In this document: piece after piece, positions 35,501-42,323 of the stretch | Position numbering within the stretch: position 1 is the first letter of the stretch | Layout: every line of letters begins with the position of its first letter | From: G963668605 sp963668605 | GTDB taxonomy: Bacteria > Acidobacteriota > Terriglobia > Bryobacterales > Bryobacteraceae | Direction: 5' to 3' | DNA length: 64,000 nt | Assembly (NCBI GenBank): GCA_963668605.1 | Contig: OY764903.1 | Location: 5,084,001-5,148,000, forward strand | Translations under genes and position numbers: made by a program | The notes under the pieces: generated by a model | Seen by the model: the letters and a program-made list of their open reading frames with translations, nothing else | Told to the model about the DNA's origin: nothing | Databases searched by the model: none

Positions 35501-35989
35501 GATCGTCGTCAGACGTTGCGACGTCGAGCTAAGCACATAGGCCCGGCGCGAGTCGAAACTGAAGGCGACATCGTTCGGATTCACGCCCGCGTCACCGGAT
35601 ATACCCTGCACTTCCTGGTCGGTAGCCGTATCGTAAATTTTGAGTGCACTTGCCAGAATTAAGATTCGGCGGCCGTCGGGAGAGACGGCGCCAGTGCTAG
35701 CCGGCGCTCCCAGATCGATCCTGCGCTGGACGATCATATTGGCGTCGACGATCATGACCGTGCTCAGGGCGTTCTTGCTCACAACGTAGTAGCGCTGGCC
35801 GGCCGGAAGGGCTAGAAACGTATTCGCCGCTCCGAAAAAGCTGGTGGGGCCGGTGAATGGGTCTTCACGAAAGACGTTGACAACGGCGCTCACATTGTCG
35901 CCGGAACTGACAAACAGGTTTTGCGCCAGTGCGGTTGAACAAAGCGCAGCTCCAATCAACACGGCGGGAAGAAAGATTCGTTTGAGCAT
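32534..35989 (-). CDS. Secreted beta-propeller / Ig-repeat protein with Solibacter C-terminal domain
   Basis: A 1151-residue exported protein. I start at ATG 35989 (MLKRIFLPAVLIG) because AGAGGTGA lies 7 nt upstream and a signal peptide follows. Residues 20-380 look like a YVTN-type beta-propeller (VSPDGRRILIL, FSFDSRRAYVLS, GPNGLVYVS). Residues 390-900 hold four to five invasin-type Ig modules (VRVTDYVGRPIYNTRV; VRIVDASGNPVVGVGV; AEVTDSFGNTITGG; VKVTDPQGKGLANIDV). The last 230 residues carry the Solibacter C-terminal domain (QILNAASFQRGIAPGTLMTI onward). Probably a surface-bound or secreted adhesive protein. Confidence 0.85.
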   Translation of the reverse strand: MLKRIFLPAVLIGAALCSTALAQNLFVSSGDNVSAVVNVFREDPFTGPTSFFGAANTFLALPAGQRYYVVSKNALSTVMIVDANMIVQRRIDLGAPASTGAVSPDGRRILILASALKIYDTATDQEVQGISGDAGVNPNDVAFSFDSRRAYVLSSTSQRLTTIDLVTNTIIGTSISIPGTSTAVTTGPNGLVYVSAQQSVYEYQYDANRQDLLLRGQYSLNGLPGKLSFTPDATKAVAVNQGISGSSTGSIYVLDLVNRNLFGAVPVVNLSFTKALVADNNRFFAIASQNQKLYQLNFSNLGNIQEATFSGIGSYATVRDIAMSYEAPQPRFMFVSSSSTVSRIELSSTQVSGTIGIAGNTAGDLSFAAPGNPGAASALLQYNNSQIVAAGGLSLPLMVRVTDYVGRPIYNTRVNFSTATSGVSIQTSSSLTGIDGVTGTSVVVPVTAGQFTVVASVENSVLSAAFQITVGGSGGVNPTSGLQIYAGNGQVLTEFSSTASQESMKVRIVDASGNPVVGVGVSWAVNDQLATSGYLDRSSSTTDTNGIAEANFISSSVAGGGFLQPYGRSTIVASTGAQSVNFTVLTLASQPGGTQGFIGVNLIKPGDQRIVGKVGVTIPGAIQLQISANGTSPLPGVGIRVFDASVTSTTAPASLCTTGTVLTDSNGMASCDLAVTGVVGTRSITIRTGSVIDTPVTLVVTAGDPGGFKNVQGNNQEGVAGARLPIALAAEVTDSFGNTITGGNVTWEVPVAGSVTLSNVVSTSDNLGRVSALATLGTTPGTAQVILRAGSASVTFNLTVKVTISGMAYVSGDGQLAEINKAFAQPLVVKVTDPQGKGLANIDVRFDVLGGTAVLGGPTARTDANGLASMFVTAGSSAGAIAIQASLSGLSPVRFNLNSRLPGPVLDQAQILNAASFQRGIAPGTLMTIYGAGIASSLKGAIVANSIGIGPLPTKLNDVEVLFGSTAAPILSVANINGQESVSIQVPWELPASSLTSITVRVSGGSSTINNVAVQALSPGLFETTDAAGRRYAIVLKADGSFATPENPARRGEKLKMYATGLGQTTPNTGTNRVGVPNQNLIASVTVGVNSEGIDALPTTTLSDTMVGIYEISFELNSNTAQGLNVPLVIGVDGPDGRRVYSNDTKIAAIQ

Positions 35990-36131
35990 GATCACCTCTG
36001 TGAGGATGTGTGCGAGTCCGGAGACGGTTTCGAGCAACCACTTCCGTGGCGGACCCTGGAACTACAGTCTGAGTGTAGCACCAATTAAAAAGGATTGGGA
36101 CGGGCGAAGAGATAATTTGACTTGGAATAAA

Positions 36132-36161
36132 AAAAAGGAGGAGCTTTCGCTCCTCCTTTTT
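36132..36161 (-). terminator. Factor-independent bidirectional terminator
   Basis: GGAGGAGC (36137-36144), loop TTTC and GCTCCTCC (36149-36156) form a perfect 8-bp stem flanked by runs of A and T on both sides, so it works in either direction. It begins 20 nt after the stop of the 582-residue gene (36181, minus strand) and is the clearest terminator in the window. Confidence 0.9.
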
Positions 36162-36180
36162 CTACAACTGACTACTTAGC

Positions 36181-37929
36181 TTAGTGAGTCGTGGATTCCG
36201 CGAAGAATCCCGTACGGTTGTTGCTGCCAAGATCCAGAACCAGCGCGAGGTAGCCCTCGGCCAGCTTCTGGGCTCCGAGATCGCTGACGAAAGCGAACCC
36301 GTGCGCCCACTGGAACTTGCAAGCAGCAATGATGTAACCCTGGAATCCAGGATTACCCGTGACGCCCAGATTGCCGCCCGAAGACAGCGTCCATACTAAC
36401 TGGGAGCCAGCGGCAACCGACTGCGACGTCTCCTTCGTCTTGGCGATAGCGCTGCCGCTCGGGCCAATACCGAAGTAGTTGATGTCGCAAGAACCAGCCT
36501 GAGCAGTGGTGCCGAAGATATCCGCCGAAGTGTTGGATACCACCATACCAGTGTCAAAGCCAGCCTGGTTGGTGACGAACGGGAACAACAGGTTCGTCAT
36601 GCAGATGTTGATCTGGAAAGCATCCCGACCGACCGGGTTGTCAACAAAGCGCGGCACAGGCTGCGTGCTGCTCATCTTGATCCCATCGGGGGCTGCGAAG
36701 TACGGTGCGAAGTTGCCGCTGACAGTTGTCATACCAACGCCGGGCAGGTTAGATGCCGTGTTGGCCTTGTAGGCAATCGCCACCGGGAAGAAGGCACTCT
36801 CGGTAGCGAACGCGTTGGCAGCACGGATTTCCCAGATGGCGGAAGCAGTGCCGCTGACGACCGAGAGCTGAGCCATACTGTACACTGCGTTGTCAAGCAG
36901 GCAGGTGGCAGTGGTGGTCTCAGAGACATCGACGCCGGAGCCCGAAAGATCCGTGCCGGCGATGAGTGCAGCCTGAAGGCTGCCGCTGCCGCCGGAGTTG
37001 GTGCGGGCGACAAACAACTTGATGCCATCCGGAAGGTTGGCGAAGCGGGCCACGAGGCGGGTGGCGTTCGTGGCGAAGCCGGTTTCAGAACCAAACACCG
37101 AAGTGTTGACATAGCCGGATTCAGAGTTGTAGATGATGCCAGGAGTCGAAGGATCCTGACCGGCAGCCAGCCTGGGCTTGAAGGCCGTGGCGAAGTTTTC
37201 CTGGAAGCGGACACCGAAGCTAACACTACCGTTAGTCTTGGTGGAATCGCCAGCCACGCTGCTGTTCCAATCTGTGCACTGCGCGAACTTCGCGAACCCA
37301 TCCGACGTCTTCGTCAGCGTGTTCTTGTTGTTGCAGTCACGGACGTTGAAGTTCAGACCAGTCTGCACATAACCCACAACCTGCTGCGGATTGTTCACCG
37401 GAATCGCGGTGCTGCCGGAGATCGAGAGATACATAACGACCTGAGGCGGAATCAGCGAAGTGGTGGAACCCGGAGGCAGCAAGCCAGAGGCGTTCGCGCG
37501 AACGTTGGTGATGCGGATCACGCGAGTGTTGGTGCCGGGAGGCGTGAACGGAACACCAAGCCAAACGATCGAGTTCTCACCGGCGCCTTTGACACCGAGG
37601 AAAGCGTTGGTGTTCTTGACGGGGGTGGCCGGATCGTCAATCAACAACAGGGCTTCGGTGTTGCTCGAGGAGCCACCGATCAGTCTGCTGGTGATGTTGG
37701 TGTTCAAATAGATCTGAAAGTTTGCCTGGAACGGCTTGGTCGGGTCGCCGCCGGTGCAATTCAGCACGACGTCGCCGACCAGTTCGGTCAAGCCTTCAGC
37801 TCTCAGTGTTGGGGGTACACCGGCGTTACCTACGCAGGTCAGAGCCGGTTGGGCGCTGGCGGAAACTGCGAAGCCCATCATTAGGGCGACGACAGCCAGC
37901 ACCGAAAACAACTTGCGAAAATCTGCCAT
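36181..37929 (-). CDS. Abundant-type secreted protein, acidobacterial, function unknown
   Basis: A 582-residue exported protein starting at ATG 37929 (MADFRKLFSVLAVVALM..., cleavage after SASA-Q) with AAGGAGAAGG just upstream, a strong ribosome binding site. The mature part is rich in Thr, Asn, Gly and Ala, has six or so cysteines in widely spaced pairs and segments such as DVVLNCTGG and NFQIYLNTNITSRLIGG; no catalytic motif or transmembrane segment is seen. It has its own consensus-like promoter (38306-38334), a leader of about 370 nt and the strongest terminator here, which suggests high independent expression. Function unknown; a surface-layer or matrix protein is one guess. Confidence 0.8.
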   Translation of the reverse strand: MADFRKLFSVLAVVALMMGFAVSASAQPALTCVGNAGVPPTLRAEGLTELVGDVVLNCTGGDPTKPFQANFQIYLNTNITSRLIGGSSSNTEALLLIDDPATPVKNTNAFLGVKGAGENSIVWLGVPFTPPGTNTRVIRITNVRANASGLLPPGSTTSLIPPQVVMYLSISGSTAIPVNNPQQVVGYVQTGLNFNVRDCNNKNTLTKTSDGFAKFAQCTDWNSSVAGDSTKTNGSVSFGVRFQENFATAFKPRLAAGQDPSTPGIIYNSESGYVNTSVFGSETGFATNATRLVARFANLPDGIKLFVARTNSGGSGSLQAALIAGTDLSGSGVDVSETTTATCLLDNAVYSMAQLSVVSGTASAIWEIRAANAFATESAFFPVAIAYKANTASNLPGVGMTTVSGNFAPYFAAPDGIKMSSTQPVPRFVDNPVGRDAFQINICMTNLLFPFVTNQAGFDTGMVVSNTSADIFGTTAQAGSCDINYFGIGPSGSAIAKTKETSQSVAAGSQLVWTLSSGGNLGVTGNPGFQGYIIAACKFQWAHGFAFVSDLGAQKLAEGYLALVLDLGSNNRTGFFAESTTH

Positions 37930-38305
37930 TTCCTTCTCCTTGTGGAAGTCTGGATTTGAATTGATGGAAGGTTCTTTTAACCTGAGCCCGTACGTGGTAT
38001 CGCTATCGGAGCAGTGGCGTGTCATTTTAACTTCTGCCGCCTTTTTTTATGTTCCTGATATCGTCCACTCATACCTTGCACTAAGCTCAAACCTGCCTGG
38101 AATCCTAAGATCGTTTTCTCTACACTCGCGGAATTCACGCGTAACATCTGCCGCTAAAGGCACGAACTGCCGCCAAAAGCATGAACTACTGCTAAAAGCA
38201 CCAACGGCGGTCAAATCATTCTTAACACTCCGGCTTACAAGCCGTCAAGCAAAATTTACCGCTGTCCGCGCATCCCGGAGCTTATAGATAGCGCTTCAGT
38301 CTAAA
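37930..38305 (-). promoter_or_regulatory. Long structured 5' leader of the 582-residue secreted protein
   Basis: Between the predicted start point (about 38299) and the start codon at 37929 lie about 370 nt without a supported gene. The stretch contains three tandem 19-bp repeats (38148-38204) and a T/A-rich block near 38046. On the transcript each repeat can form a small UGCU-UUU-AGCA-like hairpin. No known riboswitch pattern was recognised. It may set mRNA stability or bind a regulator. Confidence 0.4.
38148..38204 (-). repeat. Three tandem 19-bp imperfect repeats
   Basis: Units 38148-38166, 38167-38185 and 38186-38204 follow each other without gaps and share the pattern CTRCYGCYAAARGCAYSAA on the plus strand. 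Each contains a short dyad (TGCT-AAA-AGCA in the third unit). They lie inside the probable leader of the 582-residue secreted protein. Confidence 0.6.
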
Positions 38306-38334
38306 ATTAAACCATACATTGCAGGTCAAGTCAA
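38306..38334 (-). promoter_or_regulatory. Sigma-70-like promoter for the 582-residue secreted protein
   Basis: On the minus strand TTGACT (38334-38329) is followed after exactly 17 nt by TTTAAT (38311-38306); each differs from consensus at one base. It lies 28 bp past the stop of the upstream secreted-protein gene and points to the gene starting at 37929. This is the best promoter match in the window. Confidence 0.65.
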
Positions 38335-38361
38335 TAGGATTCAAGACTTCAGCCCCCTTTT

Positions 38362-41300
38362 CTACTGGACCGAAACCAGAACCGTATTGCTTTCCGCTTC
38401 GGCCTGGCGCAACGAAAGCGCCACGCCAAGGCCTGGCGGAAGATCGGAGGGCACAGGCACATTCACCTGATAAAGGCCGACAAATTGCGGCGTCAGGCCA
38501 GCGAAGGCCGGCTTCAGCTCGCGTCCTTGCAGAACGGCCACGACTGGCGTGCGTACCACCTGCAGTGCGCCCTGTGCGGCAACGGCGCCCAAGCCTGTGC
38601 AATAGACCACCATGGTCTGCCCGCGCCGCAGCGGATTCAACGTCGTATTCAACAGCCCGTCCTGATTGACCACCGCGCCGCCGTCCGCGCCGATAGTGAA
38701 GATCGCAGGTGCGACGCTGCGCACCTCGACCGGTTGCGCGAGCGTACCATAAGGCGAAGCCAGCGACACGGACTGGGTCCCAGCGGGAGTGTCCAACGGC
38801 ACCTGTACATTCAGTTGAAACGGACCGGCCGAGACGACGGTCGCGCTCTTGCCTGCAACTGTAACCTTAGAAGTAGATCCGGCGCGAGCCAGTCCCGTCC
38901 CGAAGATCGCCATCAGTCCGCCCGGCGCGACGCCGGGCTCAAATGTCGCCGCATTTACTATCGACGCGCTGCTGAAGCCAACTTCCTGCGCGCTCGCCTG
39001 CCACGCTCCGCCCAATTTCGCCACACGGAAGGCGGCTTCCCCACCACCGGACAACTCCATTCGGTTCGCAGGGCTGCCAAGGTCGGTCAACGTCAACCGG
39101 TACGAATCGCGAGCTGTCGAATCCAACTGATAGAGTGGCTGCAGTCCGTCGCAGTACAACGCCCGGAAGGTATCCGGCGCCGTGGCCGGCATCGTCGCCG
39201 GCACAGCCGCCACAGCGGGCGTCTCCATCGGATTTCCGCAATTTCCGGCGCTCGATTGCACCGCGACCGGCGCCTTCGAAGAAACCACCAGGAAGCCCGC
39301 GCTGGCCGGCGCCATGGGCAGCAGTCGGACCACGGCCGAGAGCGTCGCCTTGAAAGTGCCGGCGCTCGACGTGAAACCGTCCAGGTATTCCGATAGGCTC
39401 GTCCTATTGAAGAGCGGGCTGGGGTCGTGGATTTGGATGTTGCCATCGGCCGCGACGCCGATCGCAACCACATAATGCGAGCCTAGCGGCGCATCTCCGG
39501 CGTTCACGGACAAACTGAGCAGCGCCGGACGGCCCTGGCTGAGCGCGTCGCGAATAGCGGCGAGTTCCGGCTTGTCCACTGCAACATCTACACTATTGGC
39601 GAAGAGAGCACCCAGCCGCCACAGATTGACGATTCTTTCCGTCGAGTTCGCAGCCGGGATCAGGTAGCCGTCGCAAAGCTGTTCGCCTCCGGCGGCCGGA
39701 ACACACAGATTGGTGAGCGATTGATTCAACGAGACCGGGTCGACCAGAGCGGCAGTCGGCAATTCGCCTCGGCCCTGGTAGTAGCGCAATATCGAGGCCG
39801 TCGCGGCCAGCATGGCGCCCTGATTCGAAATCGTTCCGCCGCCGGCGCCGATCACGGTGTCTCCACTCTGCATCAGGCGCGGAAAATTGAGCAGCGTCGA
39901 ATCCGAGATACGTGCGCTGAAGGTGACCGGCGACGAGCCGGCAACTCGCGCCGTGGCCAGCGTAATGCCTACGCTTTCCGACAGCCGGAGGACTGCGGAA
40001 GCCTCGCCGTTGCCGTCCGAGGCCGGCGTAGCTGAAATGATCTGCGCTCCTGGAGAGGCTTCAAAAACGACCGGGATACCGAGCAGCGCGTTGCCGTCGT
40101 CATCGCGCACTGCCACACGTAGCGCCCGCGGAAGCACGGATCCGGGCACGCCCACCTGATTGTCGCCGGAGAGGATTGTGAGTTTGGGACGGGCCTCGGC
40201 CACGGAGCGCACCACATAGGAGCCCTGCACGCTGGTGCCGCCGTCGAGCGACGCGGCGCGCAGAGTCACTGTGCCGCTGGCCGCACTGGACGGAATGAAA
40301 ACATCCCAGCTATACGACCCCGTGTTCGTCGCCACGACAAAATCGGGCTGTCCGGTCACGGAGACGCGCAGGCTGGCCCCGTCCGCGAAGCCGCTGATTG
40401 AGATGCGAATTCTGGAACCGGCCGACGCTACCGCGGGCGTGGCGTCGATGGCTGGTTTGCGCTCGCGCAGCAGGATCTCCACATCCGTCTGGCTCGGCCA
40501 GTATTGCGCGGTTCCACCTTCAAACTCCTGGCGGCGCTGTCCGTCGCGCGTAAATTCATCGGTCCAGGGCGCACCCAGGCTGCCCGCCGGACCACCCATG
40601 GCGTTGTAGCGGGCCAGAATGCTGCCGCTCACAAAGTAGGTATGCCCAGACTGGCTACCCGTCTGTAGCGAATAGAACACGCCATTCGTGAATGGCTGCA
40701 TAACGCCCGCGGTCGCGCCGAACGTGAGGAACTTCGACTCATCGCCCGCCGGCGCGCCCGCCGGGCCGGCTTCATAGCTGGACGCCGACCAGCGGGCAAG
40801 AATCGCTCCGGAAACCAGACGAAGCGGGTTGCCTGCCAGCGCGGCGGCCTGGAACAACTGGCGGCCGCTCGTTGTGGGATCGGACGCCGGATAGCCAAGC
40901 GGACCGGCAGGTCCACCCAGTGCGGTGTAGCGTTCGAGGATCGCGCCCGTCACCATCCAGGCCACGGCGGTCTGGTCGGCGAGCCCCAAGAGGTAGCGTT
41001 GGCTGCCAGAAACAGATGTAAATTCTTGTACATAGCCGCTGCCCAACCTGCGCACCGGATTCGCGGTGGGCAGTTGGAGGCTCGTCAAATTGTTGCGCAC
41101 CACCGCGTCGGCGAAGGCCTGTTGAGCCGTGAGGCTCGGGGCGCCCTCGCCCACCTGGCAGCACACGCCCGTCACGATCACCTGCAGCGGAAGGCTGGCC
41201 TTCCCATCGGCGATCGCGGTCACGTTCGCCGAGCCGGGACCCACGGCCTTCAGTGTCGCCGTTCCCGCCTGGGCCTGAATTGTGACCACACGCGCATTCG

Positions 41301-42252
41301 TCGTTGTCCAATTTATCGTCCGGTCCGTGAGCACGTCGCCGGTGCCGGCGAAGACCGAAGCCTGGACGGCGGCGGATTCGCCTACCAGCAACTTCAGCGG
41401 ACCACCAGAGGAGAGCACCACACTGCTCACGCCCGGCCGCAGAAACGCGCCGCCGCTGACGGGATCGTAGTCAATAGCGCCGCCTTCGAAGCTCTGCCGC
41501 TGGAGGCCGTTCGGCAGAGCGATCTCCTCGCCCGCCGGATATCCGAGAAATCCCGAGTGCCCGCCATTTTGGGAATAGACGCTGAAGATCGGGCTACGCA
41601 CCGCGAGAATCCTGCCGTTGAGCGTTCCCGAAGTGATGTTATAGACGGCCCCGGTGTTGAAGCTCTGCATCGTCGCCACAGCCGCACTGACCTTGGACGT
41701 TACGCTCAGCTCCGCATTCGTCGCAGGCCCCATCCGGTTGATGCCTCCCGCTGCTACCCACTTTGTATAGTACGGATCGCGCATCACGAAAGTCTGCCCG
41801 TTCAACGTAGCGCGAGCATAAGAGAACAGCGCGTAGTTCTTGTCGAAAGTCTGGTAGAGGCAGGAGAAATCGCCAGCATAGAAGCAAGGCGTGGAGTCGA
41901 CCGTTGGGTATCCGTAGGTCGCCACCTGCGCTTTGTACGTGCCGTAAATCAGCGGGTAGACCTGGAATACGTCGATCGTGCCGTCCGGAACCGAAGAATT
42001 CTGGTTTGCTTTCACTAAAGCAAAGCGCGTGCCGCCCGTGTTGGACGCATCCGAGAATTCCTGCGACAATCCCGTCGTGCCGAACTTGACGACCAGCGTC
42101 GTGGGCAGGGCGGTTAGCCCCGCGAAGCCATTCCGGTAGTAGGCATTCAGCCAACGCGTGCGGATTGCTTCGGTGGGGGCGCCCTCGCCGACCGTCTGAG
42201 CAAAGCAGACGGGCGCAAGCAACAGGCAGAAGAATAGGTGCCGCAATTTCAT
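38362..42252 (-). CDS. Secreted LGFP-repeat protein with C39-like domain lacking Cys and Solibacter C-terminal domain
   Basis: A 1296-residue exported protein from ATG 42252 (MKLRHLFFCLLLAPVCFA-Q signal). Residues 20-290 and 390-610 carry LGFP-like repeats (GFLGYPAGEE...QRQSFEGGAIDYDP; GPLGYPASD; GSLGAPWTDE...QEFEGGTAQYWP), and 300-385 a Big_2-type Ig module. An Ig-like module with PKLTILSGDNQVG precedes a C39-peptidase-like region (about 39360-39890) that keeps His (GSHYVVAIG) and Asp (IQIHDPSP) but has Ala where Cys is expected (NQGAMLAA, codon 39814-39816). The last 220 residues are the Solibacter C-terminal domain. It follows gspD by 71 bp, so it may be a type II substrate that binds polymers. 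Confidence 0.82.
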   Translation of the reverse strand: MKLRHLFFCLLLAPVCFAQTVGEGAPTEAIRTRWLNAYYRNGFAGLTALPTTLVVKFGTTGLSQEFSDASNTGGTRFALVKANQNSSVPDGTIDVFQVYPLIYGTYKAQVATYGYPTVDSTPCFYAGDFSCLYQTFDKNYALFSYARATLNGQTFVMRDPYYTKWVAAGGINRMGPATNAELSVTSKVSAAVATMQSFNTGAVYNITSGTLNGRILAVRSPIFSVYSQNGGHSGFLGYPAGEEIALPNGLQRQSFEGGAIDYDPVSGGAFLRPGVSSVVLSSGGPLKLLVGESAAVQASVFAGTGDVLTDRTINWTTTNARVVTIQAQAGTATLKAVGPGSANVTAIADGKASLPLQVIVTGVCCQVGEGAPSLTAQQAFADAVVRNNLTSLQLPTANPVRRLGSGYVQEFTSVSGSQRYLLGLADQTAVAWMVTGAILERYTALGGPAGPLGYPASDPTTSGRQLFQAAALAGNPLRLVSGAILARWSASSYEAGPAGAPAGDESKFLTFGATAGVMQPFTNGVFYSLQTGSQSGHTYFVSGSILARYNAMGGPAGSLGAPWTDEFTRDGQRRQEFEGGTAQYWPSQTDVEILLRERKPAIDATPAVASAGSRIRISISGFADGASLRVSVTGQPDFVVATNTGSYSWDVFIPSSAASGTVTLRAASLDGGTSVQGSYVVRSVAEARPKLTILSGDNQVGVPGSVLPRALRVAVRDDDGNALLGIPVVFEASPGAQIISATPASDGNGEASAVLRLSESVGITLATARVAGSSPVTFSARISDSTLLNFPRLMQSGDTVIGAGGGTISNQGAMLAATASILRYYQGRGELPTAALVDPVSLNQSLTNLCVPAAGGEQLCDGYLIPAANSTERIVNLWRLGALFANSVDVAVDKPELAAIRDALSQGRPALLSLSVNAGDAPLGSHYVVAIGVAADGNIQIHDPSPLFNRTSLSEYLDGFTSSAGTFKATLSAVVRLLPMAPASAGFLVVSSKAPVAVQSSAGNCGNPMETPAVAAVPATMPATAPDTFRALYCDGLQPLYQLDSTARDSYRLTLTDLGSPANRMELSGGGEAAFRVAKLGGAWQASAQEVGFSSASIVNAATFEPGVAPGGLMAIFGTGLARAGSTSKVTVAGKSATVVSAGPFQLNVQVPLDTPAGTQSVSLASPYGTLAQPVEVRSVAPAIFTIGADGGAVVNQDGLLNTTLNPLRRGQTMVVYCTGLGAVAAQGALQVVRTPVVAVLQGRELKPAFAGLTPQFVGLYQVNVPVPSDLPPGLGVALSLRQAEAESNTVLVSVQ

Positions 42253-42284
42253 GCAGAGAGATCCAATTCTGATTAAACCCGGTC

Positions 42285-42308
42285 CCGGGCGGGGAGTTTC
42301 GCGCCCGG
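42285..42308 (-). terminator. Hairpin between gspD and the secreted LGFP protein
   Basis: CCGGGCG (42285-42291) pairs with CGCCCGG (42302-42308) with a 10-nt loop; outer CCGG segments extend it imperfectly. It fills the 71-bp gap after gspD and may reduce read-through from the secretion operon into the next gene. No T-run. Confidence 0.4.
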
Positions 42309-42323
42309 TCCGGATCAACCATC

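Noticed and set aside
40999..42018. 339-codon plus-strand open frame
   Set aside because: Antisense to the LGFP-repeat secreted protein and composed of typical shadow residues.
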